Assembly (NCBI RefSeq): GCF_024763615.1
Contig: NC_077223.1
Location: 77,996,627-78,060,626, forward strand
Reading direction: 5' to 3'
DNA from: Phlebotomus papatasi
Taxonomy: Eukaryota; Arthropoda; Insecta; Diptera; Psychodidae
DNA length: 64,000 nucleotides
The notes beneath the pieces were generated by a model, which had not been told where the DNA came from, made no database searches, and saw only the letters and a list, made by a program, of their open reading frames with translations. A program made the position numbers and the translations under genes. The stretch's first letter is position 1. Every line of letters begins with the position of its first letter. Shown here piece after piece: positions 41,927 through 52,975 of the stretch.

Positions 41927-42505
41927 TTTGAAACTCTCACTCGCACCCGCGAGATCTTTAGTATCCGAGAGAAATTGACTCGAACACTTCGCGGTTTCCT
42001 AAATTCGCGCAACGAGTACAGTAGACTCTTCGATATCCGGCTGACTGGGGGACAAAATGACATTTAGGTTTTTTGAATGATCAACGGTTTTTTCTATTTT
42101 GTGCTGTGTGAATTTATTTTCTGTCTGACAAAGAAAAAGAGAATTTTCTTCATGGTGTGCTTATGTTTCATTTTTTATCACAATTATGTATTAAAAACTT
42201 CGATACAATGTTAATAATACTTTAATTCACTCTGGACAAACTTCATGTTTAGTGAAAATAATTTTGAATATATCAACCGCCAGTGTTTGGCAGCTGTCAC
42301 CCGGATATCGAAGTGCTGGATATCGAAGAGTCTACTGTACTTTATATTATAAAGGAGTCGTTAGGTTACAGAAGGATTTGAATCTGCGGCGTGTGGGATG
42401 AGTTGGTTTCTCTCGGCCACTAAAGAGCTCGCGGGTGCGAGTGGGTGTTTTAAAAATTGGGCCTCTGGTTGGTAGTGCGTCAGACTGAGGCCCCTAGGTT
42501 CCTCT
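41927..42505. mobile_element. Foldback element interrupted by a pogo-like MITE
   Basis: About 85-bp arms, GCCAATTTTTGAAACTCTCA / TTTTAAAAATTGGGC, both holding CTCGCACCCGCGAG or its complement and TTTAGT..CCGAGAGAAA. The MITE 42019-42337 sits between them. The right arm continues into a tRNA-like run (GGTTGGTAGTGCGTCAGACT), so one arm may derive from a tRNA-related sequence. Confidence 0.65.
42019..42337. repeat. Pogo-like MITE (type C)
   Basis: CAGTAGACTCTTCGATATCC at the left and GGATATCGAAGAGTCTACTG at the right, perfect over 20 bp, with TA on both sides. The interior differs from types A and B. Confidence 0.9.
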
Positions 42506-42604
42506 ACATCTTATGAGCTATGTGAATCTGAGATTGAGACCGATTGAAGATGTTAAACTGGACCGCCATAATACAATAGCTGTGACCATGAGTCATTGCT
42601 ACTA

Positions 42605-42942
42605 CAGTAGACTCTCTCAAATCCGGGCATTTGGGACCGAAATGTCACCCGAATTAGTGAGAAATTCGGGCGACAAGATTTTCGAAATGCAACGATTTTT
42701 TATTCATCTGCATACATATTGAGTTTACACACTCATTATATCGTAAATTGCATGAAAATCTCTTAATAATGCAAAATCATATCCAAACTAAGACAAACTA
42801 TGCCAAATTTGAGCATACATATTTGATTAATTTGATAATCATTATCAAACTCGAAAAATGACAACAAACTTTTTCCAATATAACTGCTGCCCGAATTGAA
42901 AAGTAGCCCGATTTTAGAGGAGCCGAATTAGCGAGTCTACTG
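42605..42942. repeat. Pogo-like MITE (type D)
   Basis: CAGTAGACTCTCTCAAATCC at the left; the right end GCCGAATTAGCGAGTCTACTG is complementary in the outer CAGTAGACTC and less so inward. CCGAATT words recur on both strands. TA precedes the left end. Confidence 0.8.
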
Positions 42943-43171
42943 TGAAAAGAGATGGAATTGACTTCGAGCACTTTAAGCTAACAGGGAGCTTCGAATTTCT
43001 TATGAGGGAAATCGTAGTGCAACTTCGCAAACTTAAACCTCTCCTGAACTGTTGGACGTGTTGGACGCTACGGTTAACATGAGAGAGTTTTTTTTCTAGG
43101 GAAGAATATCTGTTTTCTTTGGTCATCTTATATCCACTGATAATATGCCTTGCCTTATGCCAGGACAGTAA

Positions 43172-43460
43172 TGCTAAACACACAATAACTTTTATTTTGT
43201 AAACATGTTTTTGGCATTTCAATGAGACTGAGTAAGATCTAGATCTAGTCATCTCGCTCATTCTTATAGAAATTTTTCAAAACATGTTTACAAACAAAAG
43301 TTTTTGTGCGCTGATGATAATGTCCAGCACACAATAACTTTTGTTTGTAAACATGTTTTCAAAATTTCCTATGAGAGAGAGTGAGATGACTAGATATTTG
43401 TTTCGTTCACTCTCATTGAAATGTCAAAAACATATTTACAAAACATTTCTTGTGCGTTGG
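43172..43460. repeat. Two foldback MITEs side by side
   Basis: Units at about 43174-43312 and 43325-43460 each start with CACACAATAACTTTT, run through GTAAACATGTTTT, and end with its reverse complement plus GTGCG. Each unit has a GAGTRAGAT..CTAG centre. The pair could be a tandem duplication or two insertions. Confidence 0.8.
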
Positions 43461-43482
43461 ACATAATTATAAAGCAGGAAGT

Positions 43483-44457
43483 GCCCTATAGCCAACGGCC
43501 GCAGCGTTTCCACTGGATTTCCAGCAGCTTTTTCTGCCATGTCCGGTGATTTCATCGCTCAAAATCTGTGTAAGCTTCCGAGATGGAATTTGACGCTAAA
43601 TTTCTTCCTAGCGTTCCATGGACGTATGCGGAACTCTGTATAGGACCGTCTAATAAGGAATGTCCGCGAGTTTCCATGGACTTTTCTCTGACGAATATTT
43701 CCATGGCTTTTCATACGGATTATTAGCGTATAATCGGCAGTCAGCCCTTTAAAAATTTGGAAAAATCCTCTTTATTTCCACGAAATTCTCCGTGGAAATT
43801 TCCATGCAACGGCCTTAGAGGCTTCCGTGGTTTAATATTACCATTGTCTTTGGGTCTAATCCAAAGACAATGATATTACGGAATTCCACGATTTTTCCAG
43901 TGGATTTTTTAAATATATTTTTCTTCAAAATAATTCCAAAAATTGATTAAAAATTTCGTGGAACTTTCATAGAGAATTTCCAGAAAAAAACATCCACAAA
44001 TATGGACGATCAGTGCCAATTGGCAGCTTAGAACTTGGAGAGTGTTCATCTATCAAACGAACACTCAAATGTTCTACTTTTGAATTGAAAATATTGCTAC
44101 CATATCGTTCATTTGAGTATGTCTAGCTCGCAAGAATTGTATAGGGCGAAAAATAATTGCAGAATTTTCGCGCTTATTTCCATGGAGTCTTGGTCGAAAA
44201 GATATCAGAAAATATATTCGGAATATTCAAAGGAAATTTTGAATAAATTTCCAGGGAATGCTCTCAGATATGTTGCAAGAAAATTCCTCGGACTTTTTTT
44301 CCAGGAAATCTGCGCGAAAAAAAGGTGATACTTCCGCAGAATTCCAAGCGGAATAATAGCGTTTATTTCCACGGAAACTCTCGCGGAAAAATAGAAGACA
44401 AATTCCAGGGAATTTTCTGTTACTGTGAAACATTGCGGCCGATCGGCTACAGGGTGG
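43483..44457. mobile_element. 975-bp element with GGAAATTTCC-rich interior
   Basis: CCCTATAGCCAACGGCCGCA at the left is mirrored by TGCGGCCGATCGGCTACAGGG at the right. The interior is filled with variants of a short palindromic word such as TTCCACGGAAATT, ATTTCCATGGA and AATTTCCAGGGAA. ORFs here follow those repeats. Confidence 0.75.
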
Positions 44458-44924
44458 TACTCGCACAATATTGATTCAATTACGCAAAACGGATATGGTA
44501 TGTCATAGGTCCGCCGGGATTCTCTTCACTTTAGTATTCGGGGAACCACCACATTAGATGAAACGCTCAATGCATTTTACACGCGTTAATACTATTTTTT
44601 TTGTTCTACCTCATATTATTTTTGCAATATCTCAGATTTTATGTAGATTGAAGAGAAATATGCAATTATTCATGAGAATTTTGCAAAAAAAAATGTATAA
44701 AAAATTGCGGAAAAGTTAGCAGCCTGTTTCAGAAAATTACTTACAGGTTTGTTCTGCAGAGCGTGACTAATGCTTGGGCCAATGTAAGGATCAAATTGCA
44801 GAGTTTCTACTTCACAAAATTAATACTTTGTCCTTTATAATTAAGTTTATAAGTACACGACCATATAAGAAGCGGAAGAAACTCAACCGAATATGACAAA
44901 AATCCACGGCAGTTTGACGATTTC
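44458..44924. other. Intergenic spacer, nothing recognised
   Basis: No ORF, TIR or RNA gene that I can support. Confidence 0.35.
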
Positions 44925-45430
44925 GACTAATATCACAGTCTAAAAAAGAACAGTCAAATAATGCGAGTATTTGGTCATGATGTGCATAGATTACCCGTAT
45001 TTAGACATAAACCTTTGGAGTGTGTCTAAATAAATTTGCGTAAGAAATTCATTCATAAAAATTAAGTATCGTAAATGAAAAACCCACCCCTCGTGTATAT
45101 TTTTCCCCGTCGCTCCAATAGAAAAATGCAATAAGTTGTCTCAGCGTGCCTTTCAGCCACACCATGCAACGAAACATCAACTGCGCGCGATACTTTTTCT
45201 CTCCATCACTCCTGCGAGTTCAAAGCGGGAGATCGAAAGAGGAGAGAAAAATACTCTGGCGCGCGCAGTTCACACAGACAACACATACACTTAAATCAAA
45301 TTCCGCCGCTCAAGTTTACTCGCTCGCACTCGCAAGTATCAAACGGCAGTGCGAAAGGAAAAAATATACACTCTCACCACTCACACAATACATCTTTTTC
45401 CGCATGTTTCCACCGCATTGCCTTTGCTAG
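44925..45430 (+). repeat. Left arm of an 11-kb-spaced inverted repeat
   Basis: Matches 56135-56645 in reverse orientation over about 500 bp, with near identity across 45100-45380 (CCGTCGCTCCAATAGAAAAATGCAA, CGGCAGTGCGAAAGGAAAAA). Within the arm, AACTGCGCGCGATACTTTTT pairs with the complement of 45241-45272, so each arm also folds back on itself. GC-rich GCGCGC words contrast with the surroundings. Confidence 0.8.
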
Positions 45431-45554
45431 GGGCAAACAAAGCTAAAATTATAAAGATTCTCAAGCGTTCCAATGCCACAAATGGTTTTATAATATTAAT
45501 AATTAAAATAAGAATAATTTAGAAATGGATATTATTATAAATGAAATAAATAAC

Positions 45555-46003
45555 TATTCTCACCTATGGTCATGAGATTTGGGTAATGACCGAAAGGGTA
45601 AGATCGCGAGTACAAGCTGCCGAGATGAGGTACCTTCGAGCGGTAAAGGGAATCACTCGTAGAGATCGAGTGAGGAATGTGGCCGTTCGTGAGGAACTAA
45701 GAGTCGAGGAGCTGCTTCTTCGGGTTGAGAGATCACAACTTCGATGGTATGGACATGTTCAACGCATGAATGAAGAAAGATTCCCCAGAAAAGCTATGCA
45801 AGCCATTGTGAGGAGACCTCGGCCTCGAGGCAGACCTAGGACAAGGTGGCTGAATCAAATTCAGAATCTTGCCTTGGAACGCCTCGGGATCGAACCCGAA
45901 CATCTTCCTGAAGTGGCGGAGGACCGACAGGCGTGGGCTGCTAGATTGGATGTCATGGGCCCGCGACCCCAATAGGGATAAGCGGTTGAAAATGAATGAA
46001 ATG
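45555..46003 (+). mobile_element. 5'-truncated non-LTR retrotransposon (LINE)
   Basis: An open frame to 45975 gives the C-terminal end of a LINE ORF2: ILTYGHEIW, EMRYLRAVKGITRRDRVRN, RWYGHVQRM, RGRPRTRW. These are the residues that follow the RT domain in many insect LINEs. A short GAATGAAAT-rich tail ends the element. AATAAATAAC at 45545-45554 and 46004-46013 is a direct repeat fitting a target duplication. The frame is undamaged, so the truncated copy is fairly young. I cannot set the clade. Confidence 0.85.
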
Positions 46004-46223
46004 AATAAATAACACGTCAATTCGCCTAAAAGAAATTGAATGAATATTTTCAAAGTGATTTTAGAGAATATCGGCTAAAAGAAGAAAAAACGAAATCAAA
46101 ATGATACATATTCTTCAAATTTAATCTTTCAAGGACTATTGAATAACCGGTGTCCCATAAAGAAAATAATTTTTCCTGACCACCTAAAGTTATTTTTTTT
46201 TAGGTTTATACGTAATTGCAAAA

Positions 46224-49008
46224 GGCATTGAATAAACGAGCAGTAAAATAAAAAGTCAAAATTGGTCAGCAAAAAATTCGAAATGATCAGTAAAAAATAA
46301 AAAAATGGTCAGTAAAAAACAAAAAAAGAGCAGCAAAAAGTTTAAAAAGATCAGTAAAAAATTAAAAAAGAGCAGTACTTTATTAAAACGGTCAGTAAAA
46401 AATGAAAAGTGGTCAGCAAAAAATTAAACATGATCAGTAAAAAGTAAAAGATGATCAGTAAAAAACAAAATATGGTCAGTAAAAAATTAAAAATGAGCAG
46501 TAAAAAATAAAATTTGAGCAGTAGAAAATCTGAAGTGGTCAGCAAAAAATAAAAAGTGGTCAGTAAAAAATAAAAATTGGTCAGCAAAAAAATTAAAAGT
46601 GATCAGCAAAAAATTAAAAGTGATCAGTGAAAAATAAAATATGGTCAGTAAAAAATTAAAAATGAGCAGTAAAAAATTAAAAATGATCAGTAAAAAATAA
46701 AATTTGATCAGTAGGAAATCAAAAGTGGTCAGCAAAAAATTAAAAGTGGTCAGTAAAAAATAAAAAGTGAGCGGGAAAAAATTAAAAGTGATCAGTGAAA
46801 AGTAAAATATGGTCAGTAAAAAATTTAAAATTGAGCAGTAAAAAATAAAATTTGATCAGTAGAAAATAAAATGTTATCAATAGAAAATAAAAAGTGGTCT
46901 GTAAAAAATTAAAAATGATCAGTAAAAAATAAAATTTGATCAGTAAAAAATAAAAAGTGACCAGTAAAAAATAAAAAGTGGTCAGTTAAAAATTAAGAAT
47001 GAGCAGTATTTTTTTTTCATTTTCAAGTGAAATTTCGCACATCTCGAGCCTAAAGGAGATTTTAATAGGGTGTAAATTATGAGGCCTCTATCTCTCATAG
47101 TTTCCAAGGGTTTGCGGAATCTTTTTTTCCATTTTGTTTTTTCCAATTTGTCTTTGGAATCTTTTTCTTCGGTAACCCTTCTTTTTTGGAAACTTTGTCT
47201 ATGGAAATCTTGTCTTTTATATATTTTAAACAAATATTATTTTATTAAATAAAATAATGATATTACAATGGTGTTCTTTGAAGTTTTTAGTTTCGTCCTT
47301 CAGGGCAAAGGGAAATTTTCTGTGTTTTGGGAAATTTTTAGTTTCGTCTTTTGGGGCAAAGGGAAATTTTCTGTGTTTTGGAAAGTTATCAATATCGTCT
47401 GTCGGGGCAAAGGGAAATTTTGTTTTGGCAAATTTTAAGTTTCGTCATTTTGGGCAAATGGAAATTTTCTGTATTTTGGGAACTTACCAGTATCGTCTAT
47501 CGGGGCAAAAGGAAGTTTTCTGTTTTTGGGAGGTTTTTAGTTTCGTACTTTGGGGCAAAGGGAAATTCTCTATGGTTTGGGAAGTTTTTAGTTTCGTCCT
47601 TTGGGGCAAATGGAAATTTTTTGAGAAAAAAGAAATTTTTGGAAAGGTATAAAATATACTTGTGCAAAATGTGTTACAGACAAAATTTATGAAAATTGTG
47701 AAAAATGTATGAAAGAGAAGATTTCCAAAGACAAAGTTTTTAAAAACAAAAGTTACCGAAGACAAAGATTTCAAAGAAAAAACCGGGAAAAACAAAATGG
47801 AAAAAACCAAGATTCCCGATCCCGAAGGAAATGCACCTCTATAAGCTGATTTAGGATTATCACTAGCTTAATTCTTCGCTGACCAATTTATATTTTTTAC
47901 TGACCAATTTTAATTTTTTACTGACCAATTTAAATTTTTTACTGACCACTCTTAATTTTTTACTGCTCTTTTAATTTTTTGCTGACCACATTTAATTTTT
48001 TACTGACCACTTTTAATTTTTTACTGGTCACATTTAATTTTTTATTGTTTACTTTTAATTTTTTACTGACCAATTTTTATTTTCTAGTGACCACTTTTGA
48101 TTTTCTACTGATCAAATTTTATTTTTTACTGCTCATTTTTAATTTGTTTACTGACCATATTTTATTTTTTACTGGTCACTTTTAATTTTTTGCTTATCAC
48201 TTTTTATTTTTTACTGACCACTTTTTATTTTTTGCTGATCACTTAATTTTTTACTGACCACTTTTAATTTTTTACTGACCACTTTTAATTTTTTACCTAC
48301 CAATTTTGATTTTTTACTGCTCGTTTTTTATTTTTTACTGACCATATTTTATTTTTCACTGATCACTTTTAATTTTTTACTGACCACTTTTAATTTTTTG
48401 GTGGCCACTTTTTATTTTTTTGCTGACCACTTGTGATTTTCTACTGATCAAATTTTATTTTTTACTGCTCATTTTTTATTTTTTACTACTCATTTTTAAT
48501 TTTATACTGACCATATTTTATTTTTCACTGATCAATTTTAATTTTTTACTGACCTCATTTAATTTTTTACTGACCACTTTTTAATATTTCACTGATCGAT
48601 ACGAATATTTCTACTGATCATTTTTAATTTTTTGCTGACCACTTTATTTTTTACTGCTCATTTTTAATTTTTTACTGCTTTTTTAATTTTTTTTGCTGCT
48701 CATTTTTAATTTTTTGCTGATCAACTCGAATATTTTTACTGCTCATTTTTAATTTATTTCCATATTTTCCATATTTCCATATTTTCTTTTTACTAACCAT
48801 TTTTAATTTTTTGCTGATTAATTTTTAATTTTTTACTGATCAACTCGAATATATCTAACTACTGATCAATTCGAAGTTTTTACTGACCAAATTTAACTTT
48901 TTACTGACAAAATTGAAACTTTTTGCTGATTATTTCGAATTATTTGCTGATCAAATTTGATTTTCTGCTGACCACTTTTGACTTTTTACTGACCATTTGT
49001 TTTTTGCC
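46224..49008. mobile_element. Foldback-like element with minisatellite arms, 9-bp target duplication
   Basis: The flanks carry a perfect direct repeat ATTGCAAAA (46215-46223, 49009-49017). The ends are GGCA...TGCC. The left arm (about 46250-47015) is a tandem array of a roughly 20-bp unit near TGGTCAGTAAAAAATAAAAA; the right arm (about 47880-48995) is the same unit in the opposite orientation, degenerating outward. The loop has its own inverted flanks and a 51-bp tandem repeat. Long TIRs made of short tandem units and a 9-bp duplication are hallmarks of Drosophila FB elements, related to Mutator-like transposases (established). No transposase is encoded, so it is non-autonomous. ORFs such as repeated LLTTFYFLL are translations of the minisatellite. 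Confidence 0.85.
47289..47625 (+). repeat. 51-bp tandem repeat in the Foldback loop, about 7 copies
   Basis: The unit runs TTTCGTCCTTTGGGGCAAAG then GGAAATTTTCTGTGTTTTGGGAAGTT. Copies begin near 47289, 47341, 47392, 47440, 47491, 47541 and 47592, and differ at 10-20% of bases. The frame stays open across most of it (FVLWGKGKF-type repeats) because the unit is a multiple of three; I regard this as incidental. Confidence 0.85.
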
Positions 49009-49584
49009 ATTGCAAAATAGAAGGTTGAAGGCGTTGAAGGAATCTAGGATATTTTTTGCAAGTCTCCAGCGTTTTGCTATATTAGTAAATTTTTAAGCTC
49101 AAAATGACGAATTTTTAAATTCTCATAATGAAAACTAATTTTAATTATTTATTATACTTCCAATTTTTTTAAGCAAATCTGTTTTGGAAAATTAACTACA
49201 ATACTTAAGCATACTATTTTCCATTATAGTGAAAATTATAAATTCTTTCACAGAAAAAATTTTGAGTTAAGAAAAATTTAAGAAACGTGGTTTTGAATCT
49301 AAACTACCAGAATTTAAAACTATTTTCTCTTATAATTAAGAAATTATGTGCTTGAATTTTTCTTATAGAGTATGATAGTGATGATAGTATAAAAGTAAGA
49401 ATAATTAGTGGATGACTTTCGGCCAATAGGTTGATATAGCAACAATTGAAACACGGATATGACCTTTGGCTTCTTCTCCTTTACTTTCTCGACATTGACG
49501 TTTCGGAGGGGTTTTCCTCCTTCATCAGGTATGGAAATGATTGGGAAAGAACTTGTCACAAAGGATTTTGTTACATTTACAAGA

Positions 49585-49645
49585 GAGGTTCTCGGACACA
49601 TTACTGAATTAATTTGCACATTACCTAATTTTGGCATGCCAAATT
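49585..49645. repeat. Left half of a palindromic host repeat
   Basis: GAGAGGTTCTCGGACACATT, ACATTACCTAATTTTGGCATGCC matches 54340-54445 in reverse orientation, centred on the palindrome TTGGCATGCCAA. The second foldback element and a LINE fragment lie between the halves. Confidence 0.65.
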
Positions 49646-50125
49646 CAATGATGATAATAGAAAACTTCGGAAAAACTCGTATCCCCCGCTATAGGGGGTG
49701 AAGTTGGGGTTCAAAATTCATAATCTTGACCCTAGCAGATAGAAGGTTGGAAATAGAACCATGGGGTCTTCGGGTGATCCCCCTATATGTTGATTTTGGA
49801 AATCTAACTGTGACTTTCATTTTCCCTCCTCCCCTTCTCTTCTCTTAAAAAAAAACGTGTTTTTTGGTTTCGAAAACTACTCATCCGATAGTTTTCATTG
49901 TCACATATGTTTTAGACGTTGTCCAGACGGATATTTCGTATATACATACCAATGACCTTGAAACATTTCTTCATGTAATTTTTCAAAGTCAAATGTATTA
50001 CGCCTCAAATTTTCATCTTTTTCAATCAATTTTATCAAAGTATGATTTTGTAATACTAATTTATTGATTAATTAACAATTTAAGCCACTTTAATGCCGTT
50101 ACCACGTTTTTGATATTTATATATA

Positions 50126-50450
50126 CAGTGCCCGCACTCTAATACGGATCGGCGTAATCCGGACGAGTTATCGAGGGTTACATTTAAAATAATTTAGAAG
50201 TCATGTATGCATGAAAATGTAGCAATTAAAATGAATTATCCTGTGATGTCTTTGTTTAATAAATGAAGTATAATAACATAGAATTCTCTAATTAAGTCTT
50301 TTTAATCTTCCTTAAAACTTTTATTCTAATTCTACAAAAAACTTGTATTATATTTTCGAGACGTTGAACAAATTAAAAAACCCATCCGGATTACGAAGCG
50401 GATTTCTGTCATATTGTCTCCCAATCATCCGGATTACAAAGCGGGCACTG
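50126..50450. repeat. MITE, CAGTGCCCGC ends, TA flanks
   Basis: CAGTGCCCGCACTCTAATAC at the left; GATTACAAAGCGGGCACTG at the right, followed by TA. CCGGATTAC words occur inside on both strands. The CAGT end with TA target fits pogo/Tigger-type elements. Confidence 0.85.
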
Positions 50451-50789
50451 TACTTCAATTCCAAATATTATAAAAATAGTTTATGTCTACCAATTTCTGA
50501 TATTGGGCATTGACTGTTTTCCTGAAGTAAGACATTATGGTAATGAAATTTTTTTGAAATTTATGAAATTTATTAAACTTTATGAAACTTACGAAAACTT
50601 ACTGAATAATGTTTTAATGACTGCTGATTAATAATCTTAAATTTATAACAAGGATTGTAGTTAATAATGATTATTGTATTGAATTTCAAGTAAATAAAAA
50701 CCTATATACTATCATGAACAAAAAATCCTATTTTATGGAAGGAATATTTTTAAAATTAAATATTTTAAAGTCATACTAGACATCTTTAG

Positions 50790-52205
50790 AAAAACTACGC
50801 AGATCAATCACAAAACGGTAAAAAGTATATTTAAGACATGCACAGTTCAAGCATAAAACGATTAACCCTGTGGTACAAATAGCTCAAGTATAAAAATTGT
50901 AAAAAAAAACGCTAAAAATACGCTCTGCTCAATCATAAAACAGTAAATGCGTTTCAAATCACGCACAACTCCATCGTAAAACGGTAATGTGCTTAAAATC
51001 ACGCAAAACTCTATCTCAAAACGTTAAATTCGCTTAAAATCTGCACAGCTGAATCACAAAACATTAATATGCTTAAAATCACGCACAATTCCATTATAAA
51101 ACGAATAATGCGCATAAAATTACCCATAGCTTAAACGTAAAACGGTAAATGCGCTTAAAATCACACACTGGTGAATCATAAAACGGTAAATGTGCTTAAA
51201 ATCACGCACAGCTGAATCATGAAACGGTAAATACGCTTAAAATCACGAGCTTGATCATAAAACGGTAAATTCGCTTAAAATCACGCACAGCTGAATGATA
51301 AGACGGTAAATGTGCTTAAAATCACGCACATCTTGATCATGAAACAGTAAATACGCTTAAAATTACACACAGATCAATCATAAAACAGTTAAGAATGCGC
51401 TTTTTTATGCGCAATCCCAAGCGTTTCGTGATTGATCTGTATGTAATGACAAGTACATTAAAAAGTACCGTTTTATGATTGAGCTGTGCGTGATTGTAAT
51501 ATTTTTAATTAAACCTTTTTAATATTGAGCTATGCATGATTTTAAGCGCATTTACGGTTTTATGATTCAACTGTTCGTGATTTTAAGCGTATTTACCATT
51601 TTATGATTCAGCTGTGCGTGATTTTAAGCACATTTACCGTTTTATGATTCAGCAGTGCGTAATTTTAAGCGCATATACCTTTTTATTATTGAGCTATGCA
51701 TGATTTTAAGCGCATTTACCGTTTTATGATTCAACTGTTCGTGATTTTAAGCGTATTTACCATTTTATGATTCAGCTGTGCGTGATTTTAAGCACATTTA
51801 CCGTTTTATGATTCAGCAGTGCGTAATTTTAAGCGCATATACCTTTTTATTATTGAGCTATGCATGATTTTAAGCGCATTTACCGTTTTATGATTCAGCT
51901 GTGCGTGATTTTAAGCGTATTTACCGTTTTATAATGGTGTTGTGCGTGATTTCAAGCGCATTTATTCCTTTATGATTCAGCTGTGCGTGATTTTAAGCGT
52001 ATTTACCGTTTTGTCATTGAGCTATGCGTGGTTTTAAGCGCATTCACCGTTTTATGATTCAGTTGTTCGTGATTTTAAGTGTATTTACCGTTTTATAATG
52101 GTGTTGTGCGTGATTTCAAGCGCATTTATCGTTTTATGATTCAGCTGTGCGTGATTTTAAGCGCCATTACCGTTTTATGATTCAGCAATGCGTAATCTTA
52201 TGCGC
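50790..52205. repeat. Inverted minisatellite, about 41-bp unit
   Basis: From 50790 to about 51410 the unit reads AATCATAAAACGGTAAAT-GCGCTTAAAATCACGCACAGCTG; from about 51420 to 52205 it reads in the opposite sense (GTGATTTTAAGCGCATTTAC-CGTTTTATGATTCAGCTGTGC). The right array has a higher-order duplication: a four-unit block at about 51523-51686 is repeated almost unchanged at 51687-51850. About 14 and 18 units are visible. Confidence 0.9.
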
Positions 52206-52762
52206 TCGATAACCAAAAGGTCACAATTAAATTTCGTGGGAATGCTCTATAATCTCTGACACGTAGTGTGATGTCATCATACCGTAAATTCTTTGCTACC
52301 AATCTTCTTTTGCCAACACTGTTTCTTTTTTCTTAAGTAGTGCGTGTTTTATACTAATTCTGGAGCATTTTCATTAATGTTTGAGGAATTCTATTCAATC
52401 CAGCTGAGTTTTTTTACACTTTAAAGTACCAGAGGCTTTATATTGTTTAAACATAGTTTTTGTTTGGTAATTGTTTCAAAATAAGACATTCTTTTACTAA
52501 AGCTAGAGAAGTACGAGAAAAAAATCCCTAGACTCGTTTTTCTATTTTTACGATTATTCCGGTTGCCGCATAGCTGCAATTCTATTGGAGTGATAGCGAC
52601 AGAGAAGAAAAAGTAAGATCACACCGATACACATTCGGCTGTTCAATTTTCTTTACTACATAGGTTATGGAAAATTTTATCTGATACATTTTACAATGTT
52701 AGGTGAGATTTTTACTATCTACTTTCGGCTCCACTGTCTATGGGGTTTGAACATATAAAAAA

Positions 52763-52975
52763 AATGCCAGGTATAGTCACCATGTGGTTGAACTCAGAAC
52801 TGATCATTTCTGTTAGAAAAATCAAGAAAAAGCAGAAGAATTTCCTGTCTAAAACAATTTTGGTGATGGTCATCATGTGGATGGACCTAGAATCCGAACA
52901 GTTCTGGAAGAAAAGTCAGGAGAAGCAAAAGAATGTTCTGTCCAGAACAATTCTGGGGATAGTCATCATGTGGAT
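52763..52975. repeat. Tandem duplication, period about 108 bp
   Basis: TAGTCACCATGTGG, GAAAAGCAGAAGAAT, CCTGTCTAAAACAATT and TGGTCATCATGTGG recur with similar spacing at about 52775, 52880 and 52965. The ORFs here repeat with the unit. Confidence 0.65.

Larger units (their letters stand above)
46121..49243 (-). repeat. TTAA-type element (inverted copy of 54571-55089), interrupted
   Basis: TTAATCTTTCAAGGACTATT and ACCGGTGTCCCATAAAGAAA at 46121-46168, and the segment 49018-49243, together reproduce the right two-thirds of 54571-55089 in reverse orientation. The 2.8-kb Foldback-like element 46224-49008 lies between. The outer end beyond 49243 is missing. Confidence 0.75.

Noticed and set aside
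42914..43261. 115-codon minus-strand ORF
   Set aside because: It runs across the end of one MITE and half of another foldback; no domain and no coding bias.
45146..45430. 94-codon ORF whose start is conserved in the other inverted arm (56137-56436)
   Set aside because: It lies in a self-complementary GC-rich repeat; conservation follows from arm identity, and the C-terminal halves differ by frameshift.
46351..48185. ORFs of repeated LLTTFYFLL-type residues
   Set aside because: Translation of a roughly 20-bp AT-rich tandem repeat; hydrophobicity is a by-product of TTT/TTA codons.
46250..48995. CRISPR-like array of short regular repeats
   Set aside because: Units are contiguous without unique spacers, reverse orientation in the middle, and lie in a eukaryotic genome; this is minisatellite arms of a foldback element. 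The same applies to 50790-52205.
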